From contig PHCB01000003.1 in assembly GCA_002842095.1 (NCBI GenBank), positions 123,194 to 187,193 of the forward strand: a stretch of 64,000 bases of DNA, written 5' to 3'. Position numbers and translations under genes: made by a program. The notes below the pieces were generated by a model that ran no database searches, had not been told where the DNA came from, and saw only the letters and a list, made by a program, of their open reading frames with translations. Origin of the DNA: a candidate division BRC1 bacterium HGW-BRC1-1. GTDB lineage: Bacteria > Sumerlaeota > Sumerlaeia > Sumerlaeales > Sumerlaeaceae. Position 1 is the stretch's first letter, and each line of letters opens with the position of its first letter. Of this stretch, positions 48,188 through 57,787 are shown one piece after another.

Positions 48188-49987
48188 TTATCCGTCAACC
48201 TTGAGGACAGCCATGAACGCTTCCTGGGGGATTTCCACGCGACCGACCTGCTTCATGCGCTTCTTGCCCTCTTTTTGCTTCTCGAGCAACTTGCGCTTGC
48301 GGGAGATGTCGCCGCCGTAGCACTTGGCGGTAACGTTCTTGCGCAGAGCTTTCACGGTTTCGCGGGCCAGGATCTTGCCACCGATGGCCGCCTGAATGGC
48401 GACATCGTACATCTGCCGGGGGACGAGTTCCTTCAGCTTCTCCACCAGGTTGCGCCCGCGGTGGTAGGAGTTGTCGCGATGGACAATGTTGGAAAGGGCG
48501 TCAACGATCTCGCCATTTATCAAGATATCCAGCTTGACCATGTTGGTCGGGCGGTAGTCTCGAATGTCATAGTCAAAGCTCGCATAGCCCTGTGACACGC
48601 TTTTTAACTTGTCGTAGAAATCCAGGATGACTTCACCGAGGGGGAGATCGTACTCCAGCAGCACCCGCTTCTCGCCGATGTATGACAGATGCTTCTGGGT
48701 GCCGCGGCGATTTTGACAAAGCGTCATGATGGTGCCGACATATTGCGGCGGCGCCATGATGCGCGCCTCTATGTACGGCTCATCGATGTGTTCGATGGAC
48801 CCCGGGTCGGGCAGGTGGCTCGGATTGTCGATGGGAACCATCGCGCCATCACGCGTGAAAACATGATACACCACGCTGGGGGCGGTGGTGAGCAGGCTGA
48901 TCCCGAACTCGCGCTCAAGGCGTTCCTGGACAATCTCCATGTGGAGCAGACCGAGGAAGCCGCAACGGAAGCCGAAACCGAGTGCCTGGGAGTTTTCCGC
49001 CTCGGAGAAGAAGCTCGAATCGTTGAGCCGCAGCTTTTCGATGGCATCCTTCAGGTTGTCATAGTCGTCGACATTAATGGGGTAAAGTCCCGCAAAGACC
49101 ACCGGAAGGGCCGGTTGGTAGCCAGGCAGGGGAGCCGTGGAGGGGCGCTTGGCGGTGGTGACAGTGTCGCCGACCCGCACGGCGGCGATTTCCTTAATGG
49201 ATGCGATTACGTAACCCACTTCGCCCGAGGTTAGCTCGGGGGTTTGAACCATCTTGGGGGTGAAATAGCCAAGCTCGTCAACCAAAAAATCTTGTCCCGT
49301 GCTCATGATCCGCATCCGGTCACCCTTGCGGATGCGTCCGTCCACAATGCGGATGTAGGTTACAACACCACGGAAGCTATCGTATTTGCTGTCGAAGATG
49401 AGCGCCCGGAGTGGGTTATCGGCGACGCCCCGGGGATGGGGAACTTTTGCGACGATGGCCTCAAGAATTTCGTGACTTCCAAGGCCGGTCTTTGCGCTGG
49501 CAGGAATCGCCTCGCTTGCGTCAATGCCAATAACTTGCTCAATCTGCTCTTTAGCAGATTCCACATCAGCTCCAGGCAGGTCAACCTTGTTGACAACTGG
49601 AATGATCTCAAGATTTCCGGATATCGCCAGATAGGCATTGGCCAGTGTTTGAGCCTCAACACCTTGAACGGCATCTACGACAAGTATCGCTCCTTCACAT
49701 GCAGCGAGACTGCGCGAAACTTCGTAAGTGAAATCAACGTGGCCGGGAGTGTCGATGAGATTCAACTCATACATCTCACCATTGTCGGCGAGGTAGTTGA
49801 GACGCACCGCTTGCGCTTTAATGGTGATCCCGCGCTCACGCTCCAGATCCATATTGTCGAGAAGCTGTTCGCGCATCTCGCGTTGAACGACAGTCTGCGT
49901 GTATTCCATCAGCCGATCGGCAAGGGTGGATTTCCCGTGGTCGATGTGGGCGATGATAGAAAAATTTCGTATGTGGTCTTGCTCCAT
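48188..49987 (-). CDS. lepA: Elongation factor 4 (LepA)
   Basis: The 599-aa product from ATG 49987 has the exact LepA length and all GTPase boxes: [33 protein letters not shown]. The LepA-specific C-terminal domain is shown by [31 protein letters not shown] and terminal [25 protein letters not shown]. It acts on the ribosome in initiation or back-translocation. An extension to 50155 is not supported. It is divergent from the YprB-like gene. Confidence 0.98.
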   Translation of the reverse strand: MEQDHIRNFSIIAHIDHGKSTLADRLMEYTQTVVQREMREQLLDNMDLERERGITIKAQAVRLNYLADNGEMYELNLIDTPGHVDFTYEVSRSLAACEGAILVVDAVQGVEAQTLANAYLAISGNLEIIPVVNKVDLPGADVESAKEQIEQVIGIDASEAIPASAKTGLGSHEILEAIVAKVPHPRGVADNPLRALIFDSKYDSFRGVVTYIRIVDGRIRKGDRMRIMSTGQDFLVDELGYFTPKMVQTPELTSGEVGYVIASIKEIAAVRVGDTVTTAKRPSTAPLPGYQPALPVVFAGLYPINVDDYDNLKDAIEKLRLNDSSFFSEAENSQALGFGFRCGFLGLLHMEIVQERLEREFGISLLTTAPSVVYHVFTRDGAMVPIDNPSHLPDPGSIEHIDEPYIEARIMAPPQYVGTIMTLCQNRRGTQKHLSYIGEKRVLLEYDLPLGEVILDFYDKLKSVSQGYASFDYDIRDYRPTNMVKLDILINGEIVDALSNIVHRDNSYHRGRNLVEKLKELVPRQMYDVAIQAAIGGKILARETVKALRKNVTAKCYGGDISRKRKLLEKQKEGKKRMKQVGRVEIPQEAFMAVLKVDG

Positions 49988-50109
49988 GGCCGCGCGTAAA
50001 TACGATTCGGAGGGTAAAGGATTCAAACATCTCGAACCATGGGATGCGGCGCACCGGACTAAAATGCGCACGGGCAGCATATTTTGAGGGGGTAAAATCG
50101 AGAGACCGA

Positions 50110-51582
50110 ATGAACGAGCGGGACAAAATGGATGAGCAGGCGCGGAAGGTGGCAATGGCGCGCCGCGCGGAACTGGACCGCCTGCTGGCGGAGCGGCCCG
50201 ACCGGCTGACCCGCGGCTGGCCCGGCCTGACGAAGACGGATGGCGTGGGCGTTACGCCAGCATCGGCGGCGCAACTCGAACGCCTGCTGGCGGAGAGCGA
50301 CTGGGCCGAGGGCCCCCGGGGTCGCGTGCGGCGCTGGACCACGCGCATTGCCGTGGAGACGCCTGGCGGCGGACCGGTGGCGATCCATGAACGCGGTTAT
50401 GCGTTTTTGCCCGTAGCCCGGCGCCCGGCCTACAGTGTCGCCTATGTTGCGGAATCGTTCGAGCTTTTGGGTGTCGATTTCATTCCGATGCGGGGCGAGG
50501 CGGGATGGCGGCCTTCGCTGCGGGACCTTCTTTTTTTGGACACAGAGACCACCGGAGTGATGGGGTCCACGGGCACGGTGGCCTTTCTGGTGGGGCTCGG
50601 ATGGTTCGAGGGCGAGACCGACGCAGACGGCCAGATGCAGCCCCGCGAGTTTGTGGTGGAGCAGTTGTTCATTGATGACTTTTGTGGCGAAGAGGCGTTG
50701 CTGGCGTTGGTGGCCGAGCGCATCGCGGCCAGCGAGGCGCTGGTGACCTACAACGGACGCGGCTACGACATGCCGCTGCTGGAGGGGCGCTTCGTGATGA
50801 ACCGGATGCGCCCGGCGGCGGCGCGGCCCCATCTGGATTTGCTGCATCCAGCGCGCGCGGTTTTTCGTGCGGCGGTGGGTTCGTGTTCCTTGCGCAACAT
50901 CGAGCGCAACGTGCTCGGCATTGCGCGCACGCACGATGTGGATGGCGCGCTGATTCCGCAGATCTTTTTCGATTACGTGCGCGGCACACGGCGCGAGCGC
51001 ATGGTGCCGGTTGTGGATCACAATGTGCAGGATATCGTAAGCTTGGGGGCGCTGCTGCTGGATCTGGGCGACCGCATGAGCGATGCCCAGGAGCCATCTT
51101 TTGAGGGGCAGGCAGCCATGGCGGCGGGGTTTGGGAAGCTGCTGCGTCGGCGAGGGCAGGGTGAGCGGTCGGTGGCATTTTTCGAGCGCGCCGTGGCCGA
51201 GTCTCGCGATGCGAACCTCACGCGGTCGTGTCTGGCGGCGCTGGCCGATTTGTATCGGCGCGGTGGACGGGCCGAAGAGGCGGCGGAAATTTGGCGCAAC
51301 GAATGGAAGCGCCGCGGCACGCGCGATCCCGAGGCCTGCATGCAACTGGTCAAGGTGTACGAGCGGCATCTGGGCGATGCGGCGGCGGCGTTGGAGTTGG
51401 TGCGAGACGCCGAGCGGCAATCGAAGCTGTCGATGGATCTGGGAGCGTTGACCGGTTCGAGTGGGGGAGCGAAGCCGCCGGTGGATTTTAAGGAGTGGTT
51501 GGTGCGCCGGCGGTTACGGCTGGAGCGCAAGCTGGAAAAGGCCGCACCCCGGCAGAAAAAGCGCGACAAGGGCACGGGTTAA
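50110..51582 (+). CDS. YprB-type RNase H-like nuclease domain protein with TPRs
   Basis: The 490-aa product from ATG 50110 (another ATG at 50128) contains an RNase_H_2/YprB exonuclease-like domain: FLDTETTG (~145, DxE), [17 protein letters not shown] (~213) and [11 protein letters not shown] (~304), so the DEDD acidic set appears complete. Residues ~330-460 form TPR-like helical repeats. Bacterial YprB proteins are uncharacterised 3'-5' exonuclease homologues. It is divergent from lepA with a 120-bp gap. Function in RNA or DNA processing is inferred from fold only. Confidence 0.82.
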   Translation: MNERDKMDEQARKVAMARRAELDRLLAERPDRLTRGWPGLTKTDGVGVTPASAAQLERLLAESDWAEGPRGRVRRWTTRIAVETPGGGPVAIHERGYAFLPVARRPAYSVAYVAESFELLGVDFIPMRGEAGWRPSLRDLLFLDTETTGVMGSTGTVAFLVGLGWFEGETDADGQMQPREFVVEQLFIDDFCGEEALLALVAERIAASEALVTYNGRGYDMPLLEGRFVMNRMRPAAARPHLDLLHPARAVFRAAVGSCSLRNIERNVLGIARTHDVDGALIPQIFFDYVRGTRRERMVPVVDHNVQDIVSLGALLLDLGDRMSDAQEPSFEGQAAMAAGFGKLLRRRGQGERSVAFFERAVAESRDANLTRSCLAALADLYRRGGRAEEAAEIWRNEWKRRGTRDPEACMQLVKVYERHLGDAAAALELVRDAERQSKLSMDLGALTGSSGGAKPPVDFKEWLVRRRLRLERKLEKAAPRQKKRDKGTG

Positions 51583-51672
51583 AACGCGGTTAAGGATATA
51601 TGGGTTCTCGGGGTGGAAGCGTTCAACGAGAGAAACAGTTCTTTCCGCAGATAGCTTTGTTGCCGGAGGTAC

Positions 51673-51776
51673 GGCAAATGGGTTACACCGCGTCCGGCGG
51701 CTACGGGCGTACCTCCGGGGTCATCCCGGAGGGATGTCAGCTATTAGCCGGGGGTTGAGCGTAGCGATACCCCCGG
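51673..51776 (+). repeat. Palindromic repeat D1 (GAGCGTAGCGA core)
   Basis: A GGAGGTAC/GTACCTCC pair and a CATCCCGGAGGGATG box precede TTAGCCGGGGGTTGAGCG and its palindromic completion AGCGATACCCCCGG (51744-51776). The core GAGCGNAGCGA and GGGGGT/ACCCCC arms match the plan of repeats A-C. Confidence 0.75.
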
Positions 51777-51867
51777 ATCCAGGATGAAACAGTATTGACC
51801 CCGGCAGGGGTCGCAGAAACAGCCTGGCATCCCTGCAGGATGCGGACGTTAAAGGCGCGGTGGTCCT

Positions 51868-51897
51868 GTGGTGTCGCTGCGCTCAACCACCGGCTAA
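51868..51897 (-). repeat. Palindromic repeat D2, inverted copy
   Basis: On the - strand this reads TTAGCCGGTGGTTGAGCGCA followed by GCGACACCAC, the same element as D1 with compensating changes in both arms (GGGGGT/ACCCCC becomes GGTGGT/ACCAC). It is inverted relative to D1 about 100 bp away. Confidence 0.75.
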
Positions 51898-52068
51898 GAG
51901 CTCGCGCCCCCTCCAAAGGCTAAACGCGACGCTGCCGGAGAAACGGTCAGGCCTGAGACGCAACGAGCAACGGCCCAGGCAACCGGCGAGGGAGGTGGTC
52001 TTAAGATAATTCGTCTGAAAGGCGGCGGGCTGTTGGCGGGCGGTGGATGACTACGTTCGCCAGATTTG

Positions 52069-52851
52069 TTACCTCAGCGACCAGACGCCGGTCTTGGCGT
52101 TGCGGGCGATGTCTTCGGCTTGCTTCAATTCGTCGAGGCGCCGGGCATCTATGGCTTCCTCTGCGTCGAGCCAGGCGAAACCCTGTTCGAGCATCTGTTT
52201 GCCAAGATCTGTGCCGTCAGCCAGAGAAACCTTCGCCGTCAGCGTGCCGATGCGATTGCGTAGCGGTGACTGGAAATTTACCACCACGGGAGCCGAATAG
52301 GTCAGTTCGCGCAGGGTGCGCACGCCCTCGCGGGCGTAGTAGGCCAGCACGGGGTTGGTGTCTTGTTGGGTGGGCAATCGTACGCCGCGCAGCTTGATTT
52401 CTTCACCGGTGTCGGCCAGCAGGCCTCCGCGGTCCAGAATGTCGAGCACGTTGACACTCACGGTGGGGTAATTTTTTGCGCCATCAGGGCCCACCTTTTC
52501 TTCAACCACTGTGCGATTGGAGTTGTTGATGGTGAGGGGGGTTGAGGATTGGGCGTCAAGCATGCGCGTTACGAGGGCACCGTATTCCACCTCAGAAAAC
52601 TGCCGGGAAGGCCCGAGAACGACCGGTGTGCGGTTTACCATGGGCGCGACGATAAACGGTGATAAGCGCCATCCGTTTACGTTGGAATAAGGATTGTTCC
52701 AGCTATCAGGAAGTTTGGTGCTGGCTCCACTGCTGACGCTGTATTCGCTGCGCGGCACGGTGGTTTTGCCACGGGGAATACTCTGGGCAAATACAGGGAA
52801 GGTGAGCACGGAAGCCAGGGCAACCGTGAGGAAAATGAGTTTCGAGGTCAT
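52069..52851 (-). CDS. Exported SNase-like (thermonuclease-fold) protein, probably inactive
   Basis: The 260-aa product from ATG 52851 (GGAGG upstream) has a signal peptide (LIFLTVALASVLTFPVFA). The C-terminal ~110 residues follow the staphylococcal nuclease pattern: IKLRGVRLP, then NRIGTLTAKVSLADGTDLGKQMLEQGFAW and ELKQAEDIARNAKTGVWS. Where active enzymes have VDTPE, this reads RLPTQQ, so the metal Asp and catalytic Glu appear absent. The N-terminal ~130 residues are unrecognised. It may be a protein-binding Tudor/SNase-like module. In-frame codons up to 52992 look non-coding. Confidence 0.65.
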   Translation of the reverse strand: MTSKLIFLTVALASVLTFPVFAQSIPRGKTTVPRSEYSVSSGASTKLPDSWNNPYSNVNGWRLSPFIVAPMVNRTPVVLGPSRQFSEVEYGALVTRMLDAQSSTPLTINNSNRTVVEEKVGPDGAKNYPTVSVNVLDILDRGGLLADTGEEIKLRGVRLPTQQDTNPVLAYYAREGVRTLRELTYSAPVVVNFQSPLRNRIGTLTAKVSLADGTDLGKQMLEQGFAWLDAEEAIDARRLDELKQAEDIARNAKTGVWSLR

Positions 52852-53080
52852 GGGTGTAAAGTCCTCCGCGGTGGTTTTGGTCATTATTGTTACAGGATAT
52901 GACAACATGAATAGCAAATGAATGCACGACGGTATGTGCGAGTCAACATCGGGGAATGAGCAGGATAATCGTGAAAAAATACTGATGAGCATAAGAGAAA
53001 TGCAATTTTAGAAATTGCAAAAATGGCGGTGTGTTGTTTGGGATTGACGGTGGCAGGTTGGGCATTTTGTTGATGGGGGT

Positions 53081-53677
53081 ATGAGCCATTTATACAGGAT
53101 GAACTCGGGCTGGATCGAAGTGATCGCGGGATGCATGTTCAGCGGCAAGAGTGAGGAATTGATCCGGCGGGTGCGCCGGGCGCAGATTGCGCGACAGGAA
53201 GTGGTGGTCTTCAAGCCGCGCATAGATAACCGCTATGCGGATGATTTTGTAGCCTCGCACAGTGCCCAGCGTTTTGAGTGTGTGGGGGTGGATAAGGCGG
53301 AAGAGATTCTCTCGCTGCTGCCGCCCAACGTGGAGGTTGTGGCCATTGATGAGGCCCAGTTTCTGGGGGCGGGACTGGTGGAGGTTTGTCAGACACTGGC
53401 CAACCGTGGCGTGCGGGTGATTGTGGCGGCGCTGGATCAGGATTATCGCGGCGCGCCATGGCATCCGGTGCCCGAGCTGTTAGCCAGTGCCGAGATGGTG
53501 ACCAAAATGCTGGCGATCTGCATCGTCTGTGGTGCTCCGGCCAGCCGCACCCAACGCACCGTGGCCGATGGTGAGCGCGTGCTGATCGGCAGTGGTGACG
53601 CGTATGAGGCGCGTTGCAGGGCATGCCACACGGTGGACGAGGGCGAGCAACTTCAGTTGCTCGACCCCGCCCCGTGA
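53081..53677 (+). CDS. tdk: Thymidine kinase (type II)
   Basis: This 198-aa product has P-loop GCMFSGKSEE, AIDEAQFLG with the catalytic Glu, ALDQDYRGAPW and a four-Cys zinc finger (CIVC ... CRAC), all standard for TK1-like enzymes. It phosphorylates thymidine in the salvage route to dTTP. A second possible start is ATG 53099. It is convergent with the GHL10 gene, with a 34-bp gap. Confidence 0.96.
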   Translation: MSHLYRMNSGWIEVIAGCMFSGKSEELIRRVRRAQIARQEVVVFKPRIDNRYADDFVASHSAQRFECVGVDKAEEILSLLPPNVEVVAIDEAQFLGAGLVEVCQTLANRGVRVIVAALDQDYRGAPWHPVPELLASAEMVTKMLAICIVCGAPASRTQRTVADGERVLIGSGDAYEARCRACHTVDEGEQLQLLDPAP

Positions 53678-53711
53678 ATGACCGTTGCCGGCCCCCATGG
53701 CCCGCAGCGGG

Positions 53712-55586
53712 TTAGTTGAACTTCAGTTCGATGTCGGCGGATTTGCCCTTTTCCACTGTCAGATTCTTCGTGGCGGTTACACCGGGAGTGCCGGGCTTCT
53801 CGGCGGTTATCGTAATCTCTTTGCCCAGGGGCGCTGAGATGAACGAGCAAAAGCCATCCGCAGAACTGAAGGTGAGTTGGGGCTTGTCGCCGGATATGCG
53901 GACGGGGGCGTTCATGACGGGGGCTCCCTGAGCGTCGCGCACAACGACGAGCACGATCCCGACTTCAGGATTATCGCGCCAGGGCATGGCGGGCATTTCC
54001 ACGCGGTCGGGATAGATTGCGCTTTTATACAAGGGGGCGCTCTCGGTGTCGTAAACGCGGTTAAGGGTGAAGGGGCAGGAACCCTGGGCACCCACGAGAA
54101 TCGATGCCGCAGTTTCGCGCAGCATTTCTGCCGGTGTAAAGACGCGCTGTCCGCCGATGATGTGACGTTCGTTTGTCGTCAGATTCACGAACGAAGCCAG
54201 CACCTCGTCAAAGTCGGGTTTGTCCTCGCCCATGTTCCAGTAAATCATGGGAACGAGCATGTCCATGCAGCCGCGGTTGATCCAATCGATGGAATCCTGA
54301 TGATAATCCTGCAGCCCGCTGCTGGTCCATGAGTAGCCCACATTTCTGTCGGCTCCGGCGGGCAGTTTGGTTTTGTCGTAAATACCCCAGACGGCGGCGG
54401 AGACGCGCACCTTCGGGCGCATGGTTACAGCGGCGGCATAAATGTCGGTAAGGAGTTGGGCGAGGTTCTCGCGTTGCCAGGCGTTGTAGTCGAGGCTGTT
54501 GGGATTCGTGATCGCAAAGCGGGCCTTGCTCCATGGGTCATCGCTGGTGCCCCCGCTGGGGAAGCGCACGCGGTCGTAGTGGATGCCATCCACGTTATAG
54601 CGATGGATAAAATCCACGGCGGCCCGGCGGATGTGGGTCTGCACTTCGGGCAGGTTGGTGTTCAGCCACCAGTATTCTTCGAAGCCGAGGGGGGCACCCT
54701 CTTTATAAACCAGCCAGTTAGGGTTGGACCCCTCCACGCAATGTTGCTGAAAAATGTGGTTGGGGTTGGTGGGGCCTCCGCGCTTTTCACTCGCCGTGGA
54801 GATGTTGAAATAGGCGTGGAAGGCGATGGAGCGTTTATGCGCTTCCTCGATGGCAAAGGCCACGGGGTCCCAATCGAGACGTCCGCCGAGAAGATCGGAA
54901 ACGGGTTCGAGTTCGCTGGGATAGAGGGTTGTGCAATCGCCCCGTACCTGAAAGAAAATGGTGTTGAGGTTAATCTCCTTGGCGCGATCGAGGAGGGTGA
55001 TGATTTTATTGCGAGCAATGGTTTGGTCGAGACTGGCCCAATCCATGCGCGTGATCCACGCGGCGCGATATTCAGGTTTGCCGAGCTGGGTTTTGCGCAG
55101 AGCAACCAGCGATGCTTCGTCGAGGGGCATGTTTTCTGTGGCCGGAGTTGCTCCGCCTTTGCCGCCGTTGCTGGTGGGAAGGACGCCCACGGCAGGAGAC
55201 GCGCTCGTAGCTGACGAAGCGGCGGGCGAGGCTCCTGCGGTGGGTGTCGCGGTGGCGGTCGGGGCGGTTGTTGTGGTGGATGGATAAGGTGTTACGACGA
55301 CGGCGGCAACGGGTGCGGCGGGGCGAAATTTCGGGGCTTCCAGATCACGAAGGTGCTTCTCGGCTTTGGCATTATTTTGATCGGTTTGCAGAGCTTTTTG
55401 GAAGAATTCTCGAGCTTCATCGATCTGGTTTTCCGCCAGTCGAGCTTCGCCTTGTTCCACCAGGAGAACGGCGGCGTAGCCAGAAGATGCCGGTGACGGT
55501 TTGGGCTGGGCGAAAAGCACGGGCGAAAGAAAACAGAAAGAGAACATCAGCGCGGCCAGCGCGCGTGGGGGTGAGTGTAGTCTCAT
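53712..55586 (-). CDS. Exported GHL10-family glycosyl hydrolase with TPR and Ig-like domains
   Basis: This 624-aa protein has a signal peptide (ALMFSFCFLSPVLFA), a TPR-like segment (~38-82, EARLAENQIDEAREFFQKAL), a Thr/Ala/Pro linker, and a DUF187/GHL10 barrel (~165-500): EYRAAWITRMDWAS, NTIFFQVRGDCTTLYPSELEP, SIAFHAYFNIS, VDGIHYDRVRFPS, VSAAVWGIYD and MLVPMIYWN. A transthyretin/Ig-like domain ends the protein. GHL10 members (YngK-like) probably cleave cell-wall or extracellular glycans. It is complete, unlike the shorter relative at 12693-13844. Confidence 0.88.
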   Translation of the reverse strand: MRLHSPPRALAALMFSFCFLSPVLFAQPKPSPASSGYAAVLLVEQGEARLAENQIDEAREFFQKALQTDQNNAKAEKHLRDLEAPKFRPAAPVAAVVVTPYPSTTTTAPTATATPTAGASPAASSATSASPAVGVLPTSNGGKGGATPATENMPLDEASLVALRKTQLGKPEYRAAWITRMDWASLDQTIARNKIITLLDRAKEINLNTIFFQVRGDCTTLYPSELEPVSDLLGGRLDWDPVAFAIEEAHKRSIAFHAYFNISTASEKRGGPTNPNHIFQQHCVEGSNPNWLVYKEGAPLGFEEYWWLNTNLPEVQTHIRRAAVDFIHRYNVDGIHYDRVRFPSGGTSDDPWSKARFAITNPNSLDYNAWQRENLAQLLTDIYAAAVTMRPKVRVSAAVWGIYDKTKLPAGADRNVGYSWTSSGLQDYHQDSIDWINRGCMDMLVPMIYWNMGEDKPDFDEVLASFVNLTTNERHIIGGQRVFTPAEMLRETAASILVGAQGSCPFTLNRVYDTESAPLYKSAIYPDRVEMPAMPWRDNPEVGIVLVVVRDAQGAPVMNAPVRISGDKPQLTFSSADGFCSFISAPLGKEITITAEKPGTPGVTATKNLTVEKGKSADIELKFN

Positions 55587-55678
55587 GGCGTCTAAAACAT
55601 GAGTTTGGTTTTTGAATAGTCAAAAAAGAAAAACAGGGGACATGGAATTATTGGAGCCGCAGGGGAATGCGGCGCATC

Positions 55679-56782
55679 TCACATGATGCGCTTTTGGAAG
55701 CGCATGGCGCTGATGGTCAGCAATGCCACGCCGAAACCCGCCAGGGCGAGGGTCTGCGGCCAAAGGGCGGAGAAGCCCGCTCCTCTCAGAATAATGCCGC
55801 GGAGAATCTGGACGTAATACGTCACCGGTATGCCGAAGCTGAGCCAGTAGATCGGCAGCGGCATCGTTTCGCGGGGAAAGGCGAAACCCGACAGCAGCAC
55901 GCTGGGCAAAATCACCAGCAGCGCCAGTTGCATTGCCTCGGCCTGGTTGTGGGCGAAGGTGCTGATGAGCAACCCGAGAGCCAGAGCGGGCAACAGGAAC
56001 AGGAACGACAACGCCAGAAGCAATGCGAGGTCGCCCTGGATGTGTACGCCAAAAACAAACCGCATGAGAAGCAACACGCCGAGGGTTTGGACGACTCCGA
56101 TGAGCGCGTATGGGATGAGCTTCCCGATGATGATGGCCGAGCGCGAGACCGGGGTGACGCTGAGTTGCTCAAGGGTTCCCCGCTCACGCTCTCGCACCAC
56201 GGCGAACGACGTGAGCAACACGGTAACGATTTGAAGGATGATACCAACCAGCCCCGGAACATAAAAGTGCGAGCTTTCGAGGGCGGGATTGAACAGCACC
56301 CGTGGGCGCACTTCGAGCTGTTGTTGGTCCAACCCAACGCCGGCCCGCTGCAGTGACTGTAGCAGCCCGATGCTGCCGCCGGTTTGCATGGCGTTCAGCG
56401 CGATGGAGCTGTCGGAGCCGTCGATGAGCACCTGCACGGCGACTTGTTCGTTGCGCAGAATGCGTGCGGTGTAGTCGGAGGGAATGATGATGCCCACCTT
56501 GGCGCGGCCGTCCACGATGGCGCGCCGCACTTCGGCTTCGCCGGAGGCCACGTCCACCAGATCGAAGGCGCCGGTGTTGACGAAGCGCTCCACGAGACGG
56601 CGGCTCTCGACCGAGTGGTTCATGTCGAGGACGATGGTCGGGATGTGTTGGATATCCATGTCGATGGCAAAGCCGAAGATGAAGGTCTGGATCACCGGGA
56701 TAAGAAAGATGAAGCGCGTGCTGGGGTCGCGGCGCACCTGCAGGAGTTCTTTGAGGATGATCGCCCACAGGCCGCGGAACAT
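55679..56782 (-). CDS. ABC-2 type permease
   Basis: This 367-aa protein shows the YhhJ/YbhR plan: an N-terminal helix (IFLIPVIQTFIFGFAIDMDI), a ~140-residue periplasmic domain, then five helices starting at LVGIILQIVTVLLTSFAVVRERERGTLEQLSVTPV, the motif typical of ABC-2 exporters. It lies 3 bp after the ATPase gene, so the pair forms one operon with the HlyD protein. Only one permease is present where YbhFSR systems have two, so a homodimer is likely. Confidence 0.92.
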   Translation of the reverse strand: MFRGLWAIILKELLQVRRDPSTRFIFLIPVIQTFIFGFAIDMDIQHIPTIVLDMNHSVESRRLVERFVNTGAFDLVDVASGEAEVRRAIVDGRAKVGIIIPSDYTARILRNEQVAVQVLIDGSDSSIALNAMQTGGSIGLLQSLQRAGVGLDQQQLEVRPRVLFNPALESSHFYVPGLVGIILQIVTVLLTSFAVVRERERGTLEQLSVTPVSRSAIIIGKLIPYALIGVVQTLGVLLLMRFVFGVHIQGDLALLLALSFLFLLPALALGLLISTFAHNQAEAMQLALLVILPSVLLSGFAFPRETMPLPIYWLSFGIPVTYYVQILRGIILRGAGFSALWPQTLALAGFGVALLTISAMRFQKRIM

Positions 56783-56785
56783 GGC

Positions 56786-57787
56786 TTATCGCTCCAGAGC
56801 GACGGCGACGCCGGAGGTCGCTTGTTGTTCGAGAGCGAGGCGCGTGTGGTTGCGGGTCAGCATCACGAACACGTCTTCGAGGGTGGGTTCGGCGGGGCGC
56901 ACTTCACGGACTGTCATGTTGTGCAACGCGAGTGTCCGCGCAATGTCGACTTCGTGAATCTGGTTGGAAACAAGAAGATGGATTTCCTGCCCGAAGAGGG
57001 TGGCGTCGTTCAGGCCGTCCATGCGGCGCAGGGCCTCCAGCGCGCGCCGGCTGTCGTCCACGGCCACGGTGAGCCGGTGCGTTCCGGCGGGGTTCACTTC
57101 GGGCAGAGCCTTCAGATCCTCAGGGCGTCCGAGGGTCATGATGCGCGATTGATAGATGTAGGCCACGTCGCTGCAACGCTCGGCTTCGTCCATGTAGTGG
57201 GTGGTTACGAAGAGCGTGGTGCCGCCGCTGGAGAGCCGAAAGAGAAGATCCCACAAGTCGCGCCGCGCCACGGGGTCGATGCCGGCTGTGGGTTCGTCGA
57301 GAAAGATGATGCCGGGATTGTGGACGAGTGAGCAGACGAGGGAGAGACGCTGTTTCCATCCGCCGGACAGGTTTCGGGCAAGGCGGCTGGTGTAGGGTTG
57401 CAAGCCCACGAGTTCAACAAGTTCGTCGCGGCGGGTGCGCAGCGCGGTCCCGTGGAGGCCGTAAATGCGCCCGAAAAAGAAGAGGTTTTCGTCGACGGTG
57501 AGATCTTCGTAAAGGCTGAATTTTTGCGACATGTAACCGATGCGACGCTTCACCTGTTCGGGGTCACGAGTCACGTCGATGGAGTCGAGGGTCGCGGTTC
57601 CCTCGCTGGGTCGCAGTAGGCCGCAGAGCATTCGGATAACGGTGCTCTTGCCCGACCCGTTGGGGCCGAGAAAACCGAAGATCGCCCCCCGGGAGATATC
57701 GAAAGATACGTCATCAACGGCGGTAAAATGACCGAAGCGCCGGGTGAGACCGCGGGCGCTGATGGCAGGGGCGGCGGGATCAATCAC
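56786..57787 (-). CDS. ABC transporter ATP-binding protein
   Basis: This 333-aa ATPase has Walker A GPNGSGKST (~38), signature LSGGWKQRLSL, Walker B IIFLDEPTAGID and the switch His in TTHYMDEAERC, matching the CcmA/YbhF class that drives ABC-2 exporters. The GTG start overlaps the HlyD gene by 8 bp. The ~100-residue C-terminus after the nucleotide domain ends with LEDVFVMLTR. It energises export of an unknown substrate. Confidence 0.95.
   Translation of the reverse strand: MIDPAAPAISARGLTRRFGHFTAVDDVSFDISRGAIFGFLGPNGSGKSTVIRMLCGLLRPSEGTATLDSIDVTRDPEQVKRRIGYMSQKFSLYEDLTVDENLFFFGRIYGLHGTALRTRRDELVELVGLQPYTSRLARNLSGGWKQRLSLVCSLVHNPGIIFLDEPTAGIDPVARRDLWDLLFRLSSGGTTLFVTTHYMDEAERCSDVAYIYQSRIMTLGRPEDLKALPEVNPAGTHRLTVAVDDSRRALEALRRMDGLNDATLFGQEIHLLVSNQIHEVDIARTLALHNMTVREVRPAEPTLEDVFVMLTRNHTRLALEQQATSGVAVALER

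Larger units (their letters stand above)
51583..52068. other. Repeat-filled intergenic region
   Basis: Nearly 490 bp between convergent genes. It contains several GC-rich palindromes, including an inverted pair of GAGCGNAGCGA elements, and no credible ORF or RNA gene. Confidence 0.75.
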
